From a virus: a DNA stretch of 56,770 nt. Shown one piece after another: positions 49,020 to 56,770 of the stretch (positions within the stretch are counted from its first letter, which is position 1; each line of letters starts with the position of its first letter). The translations under genes were made by a program, and so were the position numbers. Under the pieces are notes generated by a model that was given only the letters and a program-made list of their open reading frames with translations, had not been told where the DNA came from and did not search any database. The stretch covers positions 1 through 56,770 of the IMG/VR virus record IMGVR_UViG_3300032893_000054; one strand, 5' to 3'.

Positions 49020-49099
49020 CCATTCCCCCTGCGTCCCCGCGTCGTATGTTTTAACCGTTATCCTTTACACTCTCCCGCTCCGTCCTCCATGCTGTCAGC

Positions 49100-49342
49100 G
49101 TGCAACCGGGACTGGAAATCCTCGAACTCGATCCCAGCGGATCCGACTACGTCCGTGCGCGTGTAGCGCTTCATGGCCGCCTTGCGATCCCGTTCGAGTT
49201 TCCCAAGTCCGATTACGTTGAAACATTCCGCCGCCCGGACGCTCTCGAAGCGTTCCTCGCGCGGCAGGCCGAGACCCTGCTCGAACGCTACGGTGACGCG
49301 CGTGAGCAACGGCCCGAGCCGATGGACGAATTTGTTGCGTGA
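49100..49342 (+). CDS. Unknown protein, 80 aa
   Basis: GTG start. LEILELDPSGSDYVRARVAL and an acidic helix (DALEAFLARQAETLLERYGDA). No recognised family; lies between packaging and scaffold genes. Confidence 0.45.
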   Translation: MQPGLEILELDPSGSDYVRARVALHGRLAIPFEFPKSDYVETFRRPDALEAFLARQAETLLERYGDAREQRPEPMDEFVA

Positions 49343-49398
49343 CCGGCGGGCGATGCTCTTCTCTCCCCGCACGGAATATACGAGAGGAGGTAATACAC

Positions 49399-49434
49399 AT
49401 GGCACGTCGGAAACGTCACTCGAAACGCAAGTAG
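49399..49434 (+). CDS. Eleven-residue basic peptide with a perfect RBS
   Basis: GAGAGGAGGTAATACACATG: an 8-base SD core at optimal spacing, then MARRKRHSKRK and stop. Nine of 11 residues are basic. No gene in the same frame continues. The RBS quality argues for translation; charge suggests DNA or RNA contact in the head. Confidence 0.45.
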   Translation: MARRKRHSKRK

Positions 49435-49504
49435 TGGTGGATTGAGATTCAACCGGAGCGGGGCCAACGTGGTGCCCGCTCCATCACTGACGGAGGTAGC
49501 GACA

Positions 49505-49675
49505 ATGGCACCAGAGCGTATGGGCAAGTCATTCGATGATTCCATGCTCAAGTCCCCACTGACCGTGGGACGGCCCAAGAACGAACCCGGCCCGGAAACG
49601 AACAATGTCCCGGTGGCCAAGCCCGAAGACCCGCTGAAGTTCATCCCCATGAACTCGCGCAAGTCAGGAAGGTAG
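49505..49675 (+). CDS. Small disordered protein, 56 aa
   Basis: Start at ATG 49505 (GGAGGT eight bases upstream) rather than the upstream ATG 49442. MAPERMGKSFDDSMLKSPLT then Pro-rich, ending NSRKSGR. Possibly a head-assembly accessory; unrecognised. Confidence 0.5.
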   Translation: MAPERMGKSFDDSMLKSPLTVGRPKNEPGPETNNVPVAKPEDPLKFIPMNSRKSGR

Positions 49676-49681
49676 CTCACC

Positions 49682-49816
49682 ATGCGAGGACATCACAAGC
49701 GCGGCAAGTCCCTGAAGCCGGGTGGCAAGTTCGGATTCAAATCCGCCCACATCCCGATGAAAGGCCCGCGGCGGACCAAGAAGATGCACGGACGGCGCGG
49801 AGGGGTACGCTCCTAG
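49682..49816 (+). CDS. Small basic protein, 44 aa
   Basis: MRGHHKRGKSLKPGGKFGFK continues to GPRRTKKMHGRRGGVRS: 18 Lys/Arg/His-type residues and many Gly. AGGAAGG lies about 8 bases upstream. Similar in style to other tiny late basic proteins; probably binds packaged DNA or scaffold. Confidence 0.5.
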   Translation: MRGHHKRGKSLKPGGKFGFKSAHIPMKGPRRTKKMHGRRGGVRS

Positions 49817-49820
49817 TCCC

Positions 49821-50228
49821 ATGGCCACTCCCCCGGTCAACCTGCCAGCCATGCGAGCATCGCAGATGATCCAGCAACTCGCACAGCGTGGCCCTTCTGC
49901 TGGTGGCGCTTCCCCCGAAGCCGCTGGGCAGCAATTCTCACAGCAACTGGCAGAACTGAAGGGCGCTGATCCGCAGCTCCTTGTCAAAGGGGCTGAGCAG
50001 ATGAAAGCTATGGCGACTGCGATCTACGTGCGCACTTCGTTCCAGGTTCCCGAGGCCGCGCGCCACATAGCACAGGCTACGAAGTCTCTGGACGCTGCGA
50101 TCAAGGCGCTCCAGCAAGCCGCTGGCACGGTCAACACAGTATCGGCCCCGATCGTCAACAACGCCGGCATGCCTCCCACGCAGATGGGCGGCGAGCAGCA
50201 GCCCGGCGGAGAAGGGATGGTAGCGTAA
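49821..50228 (+). CDS. Helical protein next to scaffold, 135 aa
   Basis: Ala/Gln-rich helices (SQMIQQLAQRG, FSQQLAELKGADPQLLVKG, IAQATKSLDAAIKALQQA), C-terminus Gly/Gln-rich. It overlaps the scaffold start by one base. Comparable small helical genes precede scaffold in podoviruses; function unknown. Confidence 0.55.
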   Translation: MATPPVNLPAMRASQMIQQLAQRGPSAGGASPEAAGQQFSQQLAELKGADPQLLVKGAEQMKAMATAIYVRTSFQVPEAARHIAQATKSLDAAIKALQQAAGTVNTVSAPIVNNAGMPPTQMGGEQQPGGEGMVA

Positions 50229-51070
50229 TGGCAAAGAAATGGAAGGATATTCTCAAGGACTCTCAGGCCTTCCCCGATGACTTCGTCGTCGCGCTCAAGA
50301 TCGACGGCAAGGACGAGACTCTCTCCCTCGGCGAGATGCGTGCCTACGACCGTGAGACCGAGGGCGCTCTGACCCAGCGCCTGACCGCCAAGGAGCAGGA
50401 AGTCGCCAAGCGCGAAACCCTCCTCAACACCGCCTCGATCGAGTTCGGCAAGGTGGTCGAGCGCGTGGCCGAGAACGCTGGCCTCTCCGTCGACGACCTG
50501 CTGGCGGGGAAGACGCCTACGAAGCGCTCTGTCGCCGCAGCCGCGGACCTCGATGAGAACGATCCTCTCGTCGGCAAGCTGGTCAAAGAATTCAACTCCC
50601 TCAAGTCCACCCTCGCGACCCAGTCCGAGGAGATCGGCAAGTTGCGCAAGGAAGCGCTCGGCCCGATGCTCAACACGTACCTCGAAGACTACTACGAGTC
50701 CACGTGGGACAAGCTCTCTCCCTCCCTGCCCGAAGGCGCGTCCGTGACCCGCGACGCGGCCATCAAGTACGCGCAGGACAACGGCTACAAAGACAAAAAG
50801 GGCCGACTGGACCTCTCGAAGGCTGTGAAAGACCTGACCTACGACGCGCGCGTACAGGCCGACGCGAAGAAGATCGCCGCCGACCTCCGCAAGAAGGCCG
50901 ACGACGAGCGCATCCTGGCCAACGCGCCCAAGCCCTCCGGCACGCACCTGAACCAGAAGCCGGATAAGTCCATCCTGAACGCCCAAGGCCGGGTGAAGTC
51001 GATCGACGAGGCCCTGATGGACGCAGCCAACGATACCGACCTGTGGCGCGGTATCGCCGGGAACGCATAG
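50228..51070 (+). CDS. Capsid scaffold protein, 280 aa
   Basis: Highly charged, Lys/Glu/Ala-rich with coiled-coil stretches (LTQRLTAKEQEVAKRE, LVKEFNSLKSTLATQSEEIGK) and a basic, Pro/Gly C-terminal part. It lies immediately upstream of the capsid gene, the usual place for scaffold. No protease motif. Translation coupled to the upstream gene (TAATG). Confidence 0.7.
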   Translation: MAKKWKDILKDSQAFPDDFVVALKIDGKDETLSLGEMRAYDRETEGALTQRLTAKEQEVAKRETLLNTASIEFGKVVERVAENAGLSVDDLLAGKTPTKRSVAAAADLDENDPLVGKLVKEFNSLKSTLATQSEEIGKLRKEALGPMLNTYLEDYYESTWDKLSPSLPEGASVTRDAAIKYAQDNGYKDKKGRLDLSKAVKDLTYDARVQADAKKIAADLRKKADDERILANAPKPSGTHLNQKPDKSILNAQGRVKSIDEALMDAANDTDLWRGIAGNA

Positions 51071-51143
51071 CCCCGGACGCAGTCAGCCGCACCAGTAGAT
51101 TCGCAGCCGGAGTCACTCCCGGCCGCACTCAAGGAGCCTTATC

Positions 51144-52133
51144 ATGGCGAACAGCGTAGTGGGACTCGGACTGGCGACACCTCCTGTCCAGCTCTCGAAC
51201 ACCGTCAACGCGATCTCCCAGAAATACATTGTCCCGGTACTCGGCGACAACGTATTCAAGCCCTCCCCCGTATTCTGGGGCTTGACGCGCGACGGCAAGA
51301 AATTCGGAGCAGGCGAACTGGTCTTCCCCGAAATCAACCAGGAAGAGCTCCCCGGCGGCGCCTACTACGGCGACCAGCTGCTCGACACTTCGGTCGTCGA
51401 CTCGGTGCAGCCTGCCAACCAGCCGTGGAAGCCGTACCGCCAGCCGATCGTGATCCCGATCACGGACGTGATCCTCAATCGTGGCGGCGCGGGCAACCTC
51501 GACATCATCAAGCTCAAGTACCAGACGGCCTCGGGATCCTTCCTCCAGAAGCTATCCCGCGCCCTGTGGCACACCTCGCCGCAGAACACCCCCCTCGACG
51601 TCGATGACATCGACTCCTGGCTGGGTCAGACCACGAACAACATCGCGGGCATCAACCGCAACCTCGCGGCCAACGCCTTCTGGCAGCCACAGGCGAACCA
51701 ATCGAACACCTCCGGCGCGCTGACGCCGACCACCGCCGAGATCGCGTACCAGGCGGTCACGTTCGGCTACGACGAGCCGGACATGATGATCATCGTGCAG
51801 AACCGCTACGCCGGGTTCAAGGGCAACTTCACCACGCTGGTGCGATTCGGCCAGGGCATGCAGGACGAGGAAGCGTTGCAGGTTGGCTTCCGCAACCACT
51901 TCCTGTTCAACAACGCCATCGTGGTGCCGGACGTATTCTGCCTCAGCAACAGTGCGTACTTCCTGAATTCGAAGTATATGTTCCCGGTGTTCCACGAGGC
52001 GGACTACTTCAATGTGGATCCGTTCGTGAAACCCAGTAATCAAAGGGTGCTCGTGAGTACCATGTACTTGACATGGAACGTTTCAAATATATCTCCCAGA
52101 ATGGGCATTAAAATCACTAACATAACGGCCTAG
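51144..52133 (+). CDS. Major capsid protein, HK97 fold, 329 aa
   Basis: AAGGAGCCTTATC precedes ATG. Features of the family: an N-terminal arm (MANSVVGLGLATPPVQLSNT), strands around GAGELVFPEINQEELPGG (E-loop-like), a helical spine (NLDIIKLKYQTASGSFLQKL), and a P-domain end (YLTWNVSNISPRMGIKITN). The last ~100 bases (52030-52133) switch to AT-rich codons beside the homing endonuclease gene. No decoration or protease domain is fused. Confidence 0.85.
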   Translation: MANSVVGLGLATPPVQLSNTVNAISQKYIVPVLGDNVFKPSPVFWGLTRDGKKFGAGELVFPEINQEELPGGAYYGDQLLDTSVVDSVQPANQPWKPYRQPIVIPITDVILNRGGAGNLDIIKLKYQTASGSFLQKLSRALWHTSPQNTPLDVDDIDSWLGQTTNNIAGINRNLAANAFWQPQANQSNTSGALTPTTAEIAYQAVTFGYDEPDMMIIVQNRYAGFKGNFTTLVRFGQGMQDEEALQVGFRNHFLFNNAIVVPDVFCLSNSAYFLNSKYMFPVFHEADYFNVDPFVKPSNQRVLVSTMYLTWNVSNISPRMGIKITNITA

Positions 52134-52157
52134 GTCGTTATTCAGTTCTTTGAAAAC

Positions 52158-52186
52158 TTGACTATTTTTCACTTCATGCTTAACAT
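52158..52186 (+). promoter_or_regulatory. Promoter of the second homing endonuclease gene
   Basis: TTGACT (52158-52163), 17-bp spacer, TAACAT (52181-52186), then GGAGGT (52194-52199) and ATG 52204. Gives the endonuclease its own expression between late genes. The 70-bp region is strongly AT-rich. Confidence 0.55.
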
Positions 52187-52203
52187 GTAACTCGGAGGTA
52201 ATT

Positions 52204-52695
52204 ATGCCGAGACGTGGACCAGATCATGAAGTGGACTACGAAGCTATAAGCCAGATCGATTGGGCAAGGATTGCAGCCTACATCGACGGTGAGGGTTGTA
52301 TTCGGATTCACCAAAACAGCCCACACACGAAAACCGGAGAGATTTACCACGGGGTTCTGATCATCGTAGCTCAGCGGGAGCCAGCACTCCCGGAGTGGCT
52401 TGTAGCAACATTCGGAGGCTTTCTCTATCGCTCTAAGGCGCAAGAGGGAAAGACGACGATGACGTACTGGCGGGCCTCTACCGTTCAGGCTTGCGAAATC
52501 CTGAAACGGTGCAGACCTTACATGATAGTCAAGGGAGCACAGGCCGACATAGCCATTGAGTACAGGGAGACTACTGGAGGGACCGGGAGAAAGGTTCCTG
52601 AAGAGATCAAACTGAGGCGACAGGCGCTAAGGCTTAAGTTGGATGCTTTGAAGCATGGTCACAAGGCTAAGGTAGAAATCGAAAGCTCGGTGTGA
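52204..52695 (+). CDS. LAGLIDADG homing endonuclease next to the capsid gene, 163 aa
   Basis: IAAYIDGEG at residues 23-31 is the LAGLIDADG motif. EWLVATFGGFLY, TYWRASTVQACEILKRCRPY and QADIAIEYRETTGG align with the endonuclease at 43433, so the two are paralogues. Free-standing, with its own promoter and a perfect SD. AT-rich island with 3' capsid and 5' downstream-gene bases sharing its composition, as after co-conversion. Confidence 0.85.
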   Translation: MPRRGPDHEVDYEAISQIDWARIAAYIDGEGCIRIHQNSPHTKTGEIYHGVLIIVAQREPALPEWLVATFGGFLYRSKAQEGKTTMTYWRASTVQACEILKRCRPYMIVKGAQADIAIEYRETTGGTGRKVPEEIKLRRQALRLKLDALKHGHKAKVEIESSV

Positions 52696-52705
52696 GGGAC
52701 AGAAA

Positions 52706-53161
52706 ATGATCATCAACACGATTAAGAAATGGTACGCGGGTGGCGGCTCCCCGACCGTGTATTTCAGTAATCAGAACTTCAACATCACCAATGGCAACAC
52801 GACCGTCTCCTGCCCGGTCGGTGCGAACGTCCAGACCAACCAGTCGGGCATCGGGCCGGTGACCGTCGGCATGGTGCGCGTCAAGACGGAGCAGTGCGGC
52901 AGCTTCGTCAACACGGGCAACACCTACCCGAACGCGCAGATCGCCCGCGTGATCGCCATCACCGGGGACGACGCGGCCTCGAACACGGTCCTGCTCTACA
53001 CCGGGGACACCAACATCGCGGTCGCCAACGCGAATTTCGACATCATCTACGAGTTCTCGTGCGACCTCGCGCTGGCCAACGTCAACGTGATCATCAACGT
53101 GCTCAACGTGAACTCCACGGGCAACGCGGTGATGTCGGTGGAAGTGGCTGCCGGGCCGTAA
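52706..53161 (+). CDS. Capsid-associated protein, 151 aa
   Basis: Directly after the capsid/endonuclease pair. Asn/Thr/Val-rich beta sequence (TVYFSNQNFNITNGNTTVSC, VIAITGDDAASNTVLLYTG, LANVNVIINVLNVNSTG). Looks like a small beta-sandwich decoration or head-fibre protein. No motif. The first ten codons are AT-rich, then GC-rich. Confidence 0.55.
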   Translation: MIINTIKKWYAGGGSPTVYFSNQNFNITNGNTTVSCPVGANVQTNQSGIGPVTVGMVRVKTEQCGSFVNTGNTYPNAQIARVIAITGDDAASNTVLLYTGDTNIAVANANFDIIYEFSCDLALANVNVIINVLNVNSTGNAVMSVEVAAGP

Positions 53162-53204
53162 CCACCAGCCCAACATTTGTCGCTGCTGTACCTGTTAGGG
53201 GAGA

Positions 53205-53238
53205 GCCGAAGTCGGCGCGAGTCGGCTTCGGCCATTTT
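53205..53238 (+). terminator. Intrinsic terminator-like hairpin
   Basis: GCCGAAG (53205-53211) pairs with CTTCGGC (53226-53232), followed by CATTTTC. It lies after the capsid-associated gene. The T run is short, so it may only reduce read-through. Confidence 0.5.
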
Positions 53239-53254
53239 CGTTAAGGAGGATTCG

Positions 53255-53362
53255 ATGGCATACCGTCACAAGCCCCGCGGCCCCAAGGAACGCAAATACA
53301 TGGGCAAGCTCTACCGCTTCGCCGACAAGATGAAGCGTGGGCGCAAATCCAAGCGAGCGTAA
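53255..53362 (+). CDS. Small basic protein, 35 aa
   Basis: AGGAGGATTCG precedes ATG. MAYRHKPRGPKERKYMGKLY ... KMKRGRKSKRA: about 16 basic residues. Resembles the other tiny basic late proteins. DNA-binding role inferred from charge. Confidence 0.55.
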   Translation: MAYRHKPRGPKERKYMGKLYRFADKMKRGRKSKRA

Positions 53363-53368
53363 CCGCCT

Positions 53369-54889
53369 ATGTCCCGACGACTCTTACTCCTCGTCGCCTT
53401 CGCCCTCGTGTCCGCCGCCGTCGCGCATGCGCAGTCCGGCACCACGACGGTCACGGCTGTGGTCCGTGACGCCAACAATGCCATCTACTCGAACTGTCAG
53501 TGGTCGGTCGTGTTCGTGGGCGAGAACACCACTCCGGGCGCCGGGCCCTACCTCCCTGACTCCTACACCCAAGGCCAGCAGGGCGTCTGCGACGGCTCCG
53601 GCAACCTTGGCCCGATCCAGCTCGGCGACAACATCAACACGATCACTCCGGTCCCCTCTCAATGGTCCTTCTCCATCTGCTCCGGAGTCGGCTACCCGGG
53701 TGGCGTCCGCTGCAAATCCAACATCCTGATCACCATCACCGGGACGTCGCAGGACATCTCCTCGACGCTCCAACCGCTGCTCCCCCTGCTGCCGATCCTG
53801 AACGGGGGATGCCTGAACGCGGTCTGCGCCTCCCTGTCTGGCAACAACGCTTTCACCGGGTCCAACACGTTCACCAATATCGCCTCAGCCACGTTCAGCG
53901 GCGCGGCCACCTTCAACAACCTGACCACGTTCTCAAACACCGGCAACTTCACCAATGTCCTGCCGATCACCAACGGTATGACCTCGATCATCTCCGGCTG
54001 CAACCCGAACACGAACTTCGGCGTGCAGGGTGGCAAGGGATACACGAACGCCTTCGTCGGCTGCACCGACATGCCGAACGGCGCGACCAACCAGCAATCA
54101 AACGGCGTGGCGGCCTATGTCACCACGGTCGCCGACTCGCGCGTGATCAACCCTGGCGTGATCGGCGGCGGCCCGAATGCGGTCGCCTTCTACGGCACCA
54201 TGGAAGTCAACGGGAACTACGCCGCCGGGTGGGCCAGCAACCTAGTCCTCGCTTGCGGCGGCGGGGCCTCCACCACCGCCATGAAGTGCATCGGTAACGA
54301 GACCGACGTGCAGTACAACGGCGGCAACAGCCTTCTAGGCACCGCCGGAGCCATAGAGCCGATGCTGATCACCGGCAATGCGATCGGTGCGGCGATCCCG
54401 GTCAACGCGACGCACCCCGCGCTCAACTCCATGTACCTTGGCATCCAGACCGGCGTGACCTGCTCCGGCTGCCCGGCAGGCTCCGGGCCGTGGCCGTATG
54501 GGTACTCCGCCTACCGCGGTCTCAGCCAGCGGGCGTTCTTCGCGGGCGCTACCTGCTTCACCAGCTACCCGTGCGGCTCGCAGAACTTCACCATGGAGTC
54601 CTACGACGCCTCCGGCAATCGGCGCGAATCGAACATCGGCGCGACGCAGGACGGCGATATCTACCTGTTCCCGCAGGCTGGGTCCAACCGGGTGCTGGAG
54701 ATCCCGGGCGCTGGCGGCGGCCTCACCTTATCCCAGATCAACGCGCTATCGAACCTCGTGAACGGCATGGTCGCCTTCTGTGGCGACTGCACCAACACTC
54801 CCGGTGGCCACACTGCAGGCGCGATCTGCGCTGGCTCGGGTACGGGCGCGATGGCGGTACGCGAGAACGGTCAATGGAACTGCTTCTGA
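53369..54889 (+). CDS. Secreted-type fibre/surface protein, 506 aa
   Basis: Signal peptide MSRRLLLLVAFALVSAAVAHAQS. An N-terminal beta domain (TVTAVVRDANNAIYSNCQWS, GVCDGSGNLGPIQLGDN) is of a kind seen in other fibre-type proteins. Then come TFSGAATFNNLTTFSNTGNF repeats, Cys-containing strands (CSGCPAGSG) and a C-terminal CGDCTNTPGGHTAGAI...GQWNCF tail. It lies between the head genes and the adaptor gene, an unusual place for a secreted protein. Likely virion decoration or fibre; export is predicted, not shown. Confidence 0.65.
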   Translation: MSRRLLLLVAFALVSAAVAHAQSGTTTVTAVVRDANNAIYSNCQWSVVFVGENTTPGAGPYLPDSYTQGQQGVCDGSGNLGPIQLGDNINTITPVPSQWSFSICSGVGYPGGVRCKSNILITITGTSQDISSTLQPLLPLLPILNGGCLNAVCASLSGNNAFTGSNTFTNIASATFSGAATFNNLTTFSNTGNFTNVLPITNGMTSIISGCNPNTNFGVQGGKGYTNAFVGCTDMPNGATNQQSNGVAAYVTTVADSRVINPGVIGGGPNAVAFYGTMEVNGNYAAGWASNLVLACGGGASTTAMKCIGNETDVQYNGGNSLLGTAGAIEPMLITGNAIGAAIPVNATHPALNSMYLGIQTGVTCSGCPAGSGPWPYGYSAYRGLSQRAFFAGATCFTSYPCGSQNFTMESYDASGNRRESNIGATQDGDIYLFPQAGSNRVLEIPGAGGGLTLSQINALSNLVNGMVAFCGDCTNTPGGHTAGAICAGSGTGAMAVRENGQWNCF

Positions 54890-54901
54890 CAGGAGCGATC
54901 G

Positions 54902-56179
54902 ATGTCACTGGTTGGTGAACTGATCCTGAGCGCGCGGGAGCTAATGGCGGACCTGCCACAATCCTTCCCTACGCCCTCTATCCTGAACGTCGCCACCGCG
55001 TCCGGGCTGCTGCTCTCGGTGGGCACGTGGTACATCCGCATCACCATCATCACGCCATTCGGCGAGACCGCGCCGTCGAACGAGCGCAGCATCGTCACCA
55101 CGACGAACAACCAGAACGTCTCCGTCGCCGTCGGCGTCGCGGGCGAGGGCGTCAACACGCAGGTGCTGGCGGTACGCATCTACTTCAGCCAGCAATCCCA
55201 GGGCCAGGTTACCTATCAGCAGATCAGCCCGTTCCCGGCGAACGGCATCGTTACTACCGTCGACGCCAACACACAGCCGGACGCCTCACTGCTGATCGTC
55301 AACGGTGCGCCACCTTCCCGTTCCACCGCCTACCTCCCTGACACGGACGGCCCGGCGTTCGGCGCCTACGCATTCTACCGCGCGCTGAACCAGGCCCTCT
55401 CGTGGGCCGCAGCCAAGAACCGTGGCGGCCTGCCCGACTTCGGCGCTGCGGGCACGATCAACGGGCAGGGGAACTACGTGATGCCGGGCTGGTGGCGCAA
55501 GATCGACTCGGCGTGGTTCGACGGCTACCCGCTCGGGCTCCTGCAGAAGAACAATGTCTACCGCCGCAACCCGGTCCCGGGCTACTCGGGCATGCTGATC
55601 GTATTCCAAGCCACCGACCGGCTGATGCTCGAGGCGTGGCCGCAGCCGAACCGCACCTCCGGCCAGACTACACTCTCGTCCGGGATGGGATCGACGGACA
55701 CGGTAGCCAATCTGACCTCCTCCGCTGGCTACGTCCTCGGCTTCGGCATGACCCAGATCGACTCCGAGATCGTCTACTTCTCCGCCATCAACGGCAACCA
55801 GCTGACCGGGCTGCAGCGTGGCATGTGCGGCACCACGCCAGCCTCGCACTCCACCTCCGCGCCGGTGACCGAGCTGAACCTCATGATTTCCGGCTACCGC
55901 GTGCCATCGACGTACTCCGTCGGCCAATCCGCGAAGACTCTGTACCTCCCTCCGGGCTGGGACGAAGCGCTCGTCTCCTACATGCTGTACCGATTCCGCA
56001 AGGCCGAGCAGGACGAAGCGGGCGCGAAGGCCGCCTACGCGGAAGCCACCGAGAAGATGTCTGGCCTGAGCGCCAACCGGATCATCGCGGGGCCGCGCCA
56101 GATCTCGCCCTACGCGGCCATCGGGCCTGAAGTCGGCGCCGGATTAGGGACAGCCTTCGGTGGCGTGATAATCCCTTGA
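54902..56179 (+). CDS. Head-tail adaptor-like protein with Fn3 insert, 425 aa
   Basis: N-terminal helix (ELILSARELMADLPQS) and C-terminal helices (ALVSYMLYRFRKAEQDEAGAKAAYAEA) form the adaptor core typical of podovirus gatekeepers. Between them are an Fn3-like domain (YIRITIITPFGETAPSN) and beta insertions (FGMTQIDSEIVYF, LQRGMCGTTPASH). Placed directly before the nozzle-like gene. CAGGAGCGATCG precedes ATG. Confidence 0.65.
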   Translation: MSLVGELILSARELMADLPQSFPTPSILNVATASGLLLSVGTWYIRITIITPFGETAPSNERSIVTTTNNQNVSVAVGVAGEGVNTQVLAVRIYFSQQSQGQVTYQQISPFPANGIVTTVDANTQPDASLLIVNGAPPSRSTAYLPDTDGPAFGAYAFYRALNQALSWAAAKNRGGLPDFGAAGTINGQGNYVMPGWWRKIDSAWFDGYPLGLLQKNNVYRRNPVPGYSGMLIVFQATDRLMLEAWPQPNRTSGQTTLSSGMGSTDTVANLTSSAGYVLGFGMTQIDSEIVYFSAINGNQLTGLQRGMCGTTPASHSTSAPVTELNLMISGYRVPSTYSVGQSAKTLYLPPGWDEALVSYMLYRFRKAEQDEAGAKAAYAEATEKMSGLSANRIIAGPRQISPYAAIGPEVGAGLGTAFGGVIIP

Positions 56180-56202
56180 TAACAAAGGAGTTATCCTAGT
56201 AT

Positions 56203-56770
56203 ATGGCCAAGCCGATCCTCCACTCCCGCTGGCTCCGCGGCATCCAGGCTGGCTTCGACCGCTACTCGCAGCCGAAGGGATCGATCGCCCGGGCCTCGTG
56301 CATCGTGCTGACCCGGCGCGGCGCGCTCAAGACCTGCGACGGCACACAGCTCATCACGGAATACAACTCCGCGCTCCAGTCCTCGTTCGGCCCGATCACG
56401 GAGGTGTTCCTGTTCCAGCCGACCGGCGCCGACGCGGCCTACTTCGGGATCGCCAAGGATCTCTCGACGCACATCGGCGCGCCATCCGGGCTCGGCGCAG
56501 CGGCCGGGGCAGCAGGCGTTCTCACGGGCACCTACAAATACGTCATCACCGGCCTCGACGGCGCGGGCGGGGAGACCACCAAGTCCAACGAAGCCACGGT
56601 CTCTCTCACCGCGCAAAAGGGATCCCTCTCATGGACCGCGCTCGCGAACGCCGCTGGTGGCTACAACATCTACCGCACCGTCGCAGGCGGCGCCTCGGGC
56701 ACGGAGCACTTCGTCGCGACCGTCGCTGGCCAATCCACGGTCGCCTACACCGACAACACCGCCGACGGCT
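56203..56770 (+). CDS. Nozzle / packaged-DNA-stabilisation-like protein, 5' part (continues at base 1)
   Basis: AAAGGAGTTATCCTAGTAT precedes ATG 56203. MAKPILHSRWLRGIQAGFDR opens the protein. IARASCIVLTRRGALKTCDG and TEVFLFQPTGADAAYFG give beta-propeller-like blades. YKYVITGLDGAGGETTKSNE starts an Fn3-like domain that is cut by the contig end and completed at base 1. Full length is 865 aa across the join. See the entry at 1-2157. Confidence 0.7.
   Translation, partial: MAKPILHSRWLRGIQAGFDRYSQPKGSIARASCIVLTRRGALKTCDGTQLITEYNSALQSSFGPITEVFLFQPTGADAAYFGIAKDLSTHIGAPSGLGAAAGAAGVLTGTYKYVITGLDGAGGETTKSNEATVSLTAQKGSLSWTALANAAGGYNIYRTVAGGASGTEHFVATVAGQSTVAYTDNTADG
56644..56770. repeat. Terminal direct repeat, right copy
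   Basis: Exact copy of bases 1-127. Dropping one copy gives a circle of 56,643 bp and rejoins the two halves of the nozzle-like gene. Confidence 0.93.

Noticed and set aside
1-56770. Integrase, attachment sites, CRISPR arrays, tRNA and rRNA genes
   Set aside because: None seen on reading both strands; no recombinase motif, no regularly spaced repeats, and no cloverleaf recognised by eye. A tRNA scan would be decisive.

Overview
The window is a complete, circular genome of a tailed bacteriophage, opened inside a gene. The first 127 bases (1-127) are repeated exactly as the last 127 (56644-56770), so the unique genome is 56,643 bp. One long reading frame runs off the right end and resumes in frame at base 1. 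I saw no integrase, excisionase, tRNA or CRISPR, so a virulent lifestyle is the simplest reading. A large terminase, portal, scaffold, HK97-type capsid protein, head-tail adaptor, nozzle-like protein and a run of helical, Q/A-rich candidate internal virion proteins are present. No tail tube, sheath or tape-measure gene was recognised, which points to podovirus morphology. The DNA is GC-rich with lower-GC islands. Signal peptides ending in A-x-A-Q, and extracellular domains of the kind common in soil bacteria such as Acidobacteriota, suggest a Gram-negative soil host. The host assignment is inference only.

Layout. (1) Late arm, plus strand, about 36.6 kb to the right end and on through base 1 to 18.4 kb. 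It holds small zinc-ribbon genes, three glycosyltransferase genes (one fused to a methyltransferase), terminase, portal, a small HTH protein, scaffold, capsid, adaptor, nozzle, candidate ejection proteins, three very large secreted-looking fibre/spike proteins, and a membrane/lipoprotein group (15.8-18.4 kb) that is the best place for lysis functions. (2) Replication and recombination block, minus strand, 25.5 to 18.4 kb: ribbon-helix-helix protein, P-loop (Sak4-like) ATPase, SSB-like zinc protein, helicase, Dam-type methylase, and a uracil-DNA-glycosylase/DNA polymerase A fusion. (3) Lower-GC minus-strand block of small accessory genes, 30.5 to 25.6 kb, tightly coupled through repeated ribosome-binding cassettes. 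(4) Control region, 30.5-36.7 kb: a RecB/Cas4-like nuclease, divergent sigma70-type promoters at 32.4 kb, a structured leader before a 371-aa protein, a sliding clamp, an HTH regulator and an RHH regulator with inverted-repeat operators.

The genes fit one programme. Early minus-strand promoters sharing a GCTTGACA element fire replication and accessory genes. The HTH and RHH proteins beside operator-like repeats at 36.4-36.7 kb probably control the switch to the plus-strand late arm. Two paralogous LAGLIDADG endonuclease genes sit in AT-rich islands, one against the terminase start and one against the capsid 3' end, consistent with homing.

Most unusual items: a 69-aa zinc-ribbon-like protein whose middle matches a stretch of this phage's own portal protein; the UDG-PolA fusion; four large, cysteine-containing virion-type proteins with Sec signal peptides; a glycosyltransferase-methyltransferase fusion; repeated RBS/stop cassettes; and several extremely small, very basic proteins among the head genes.
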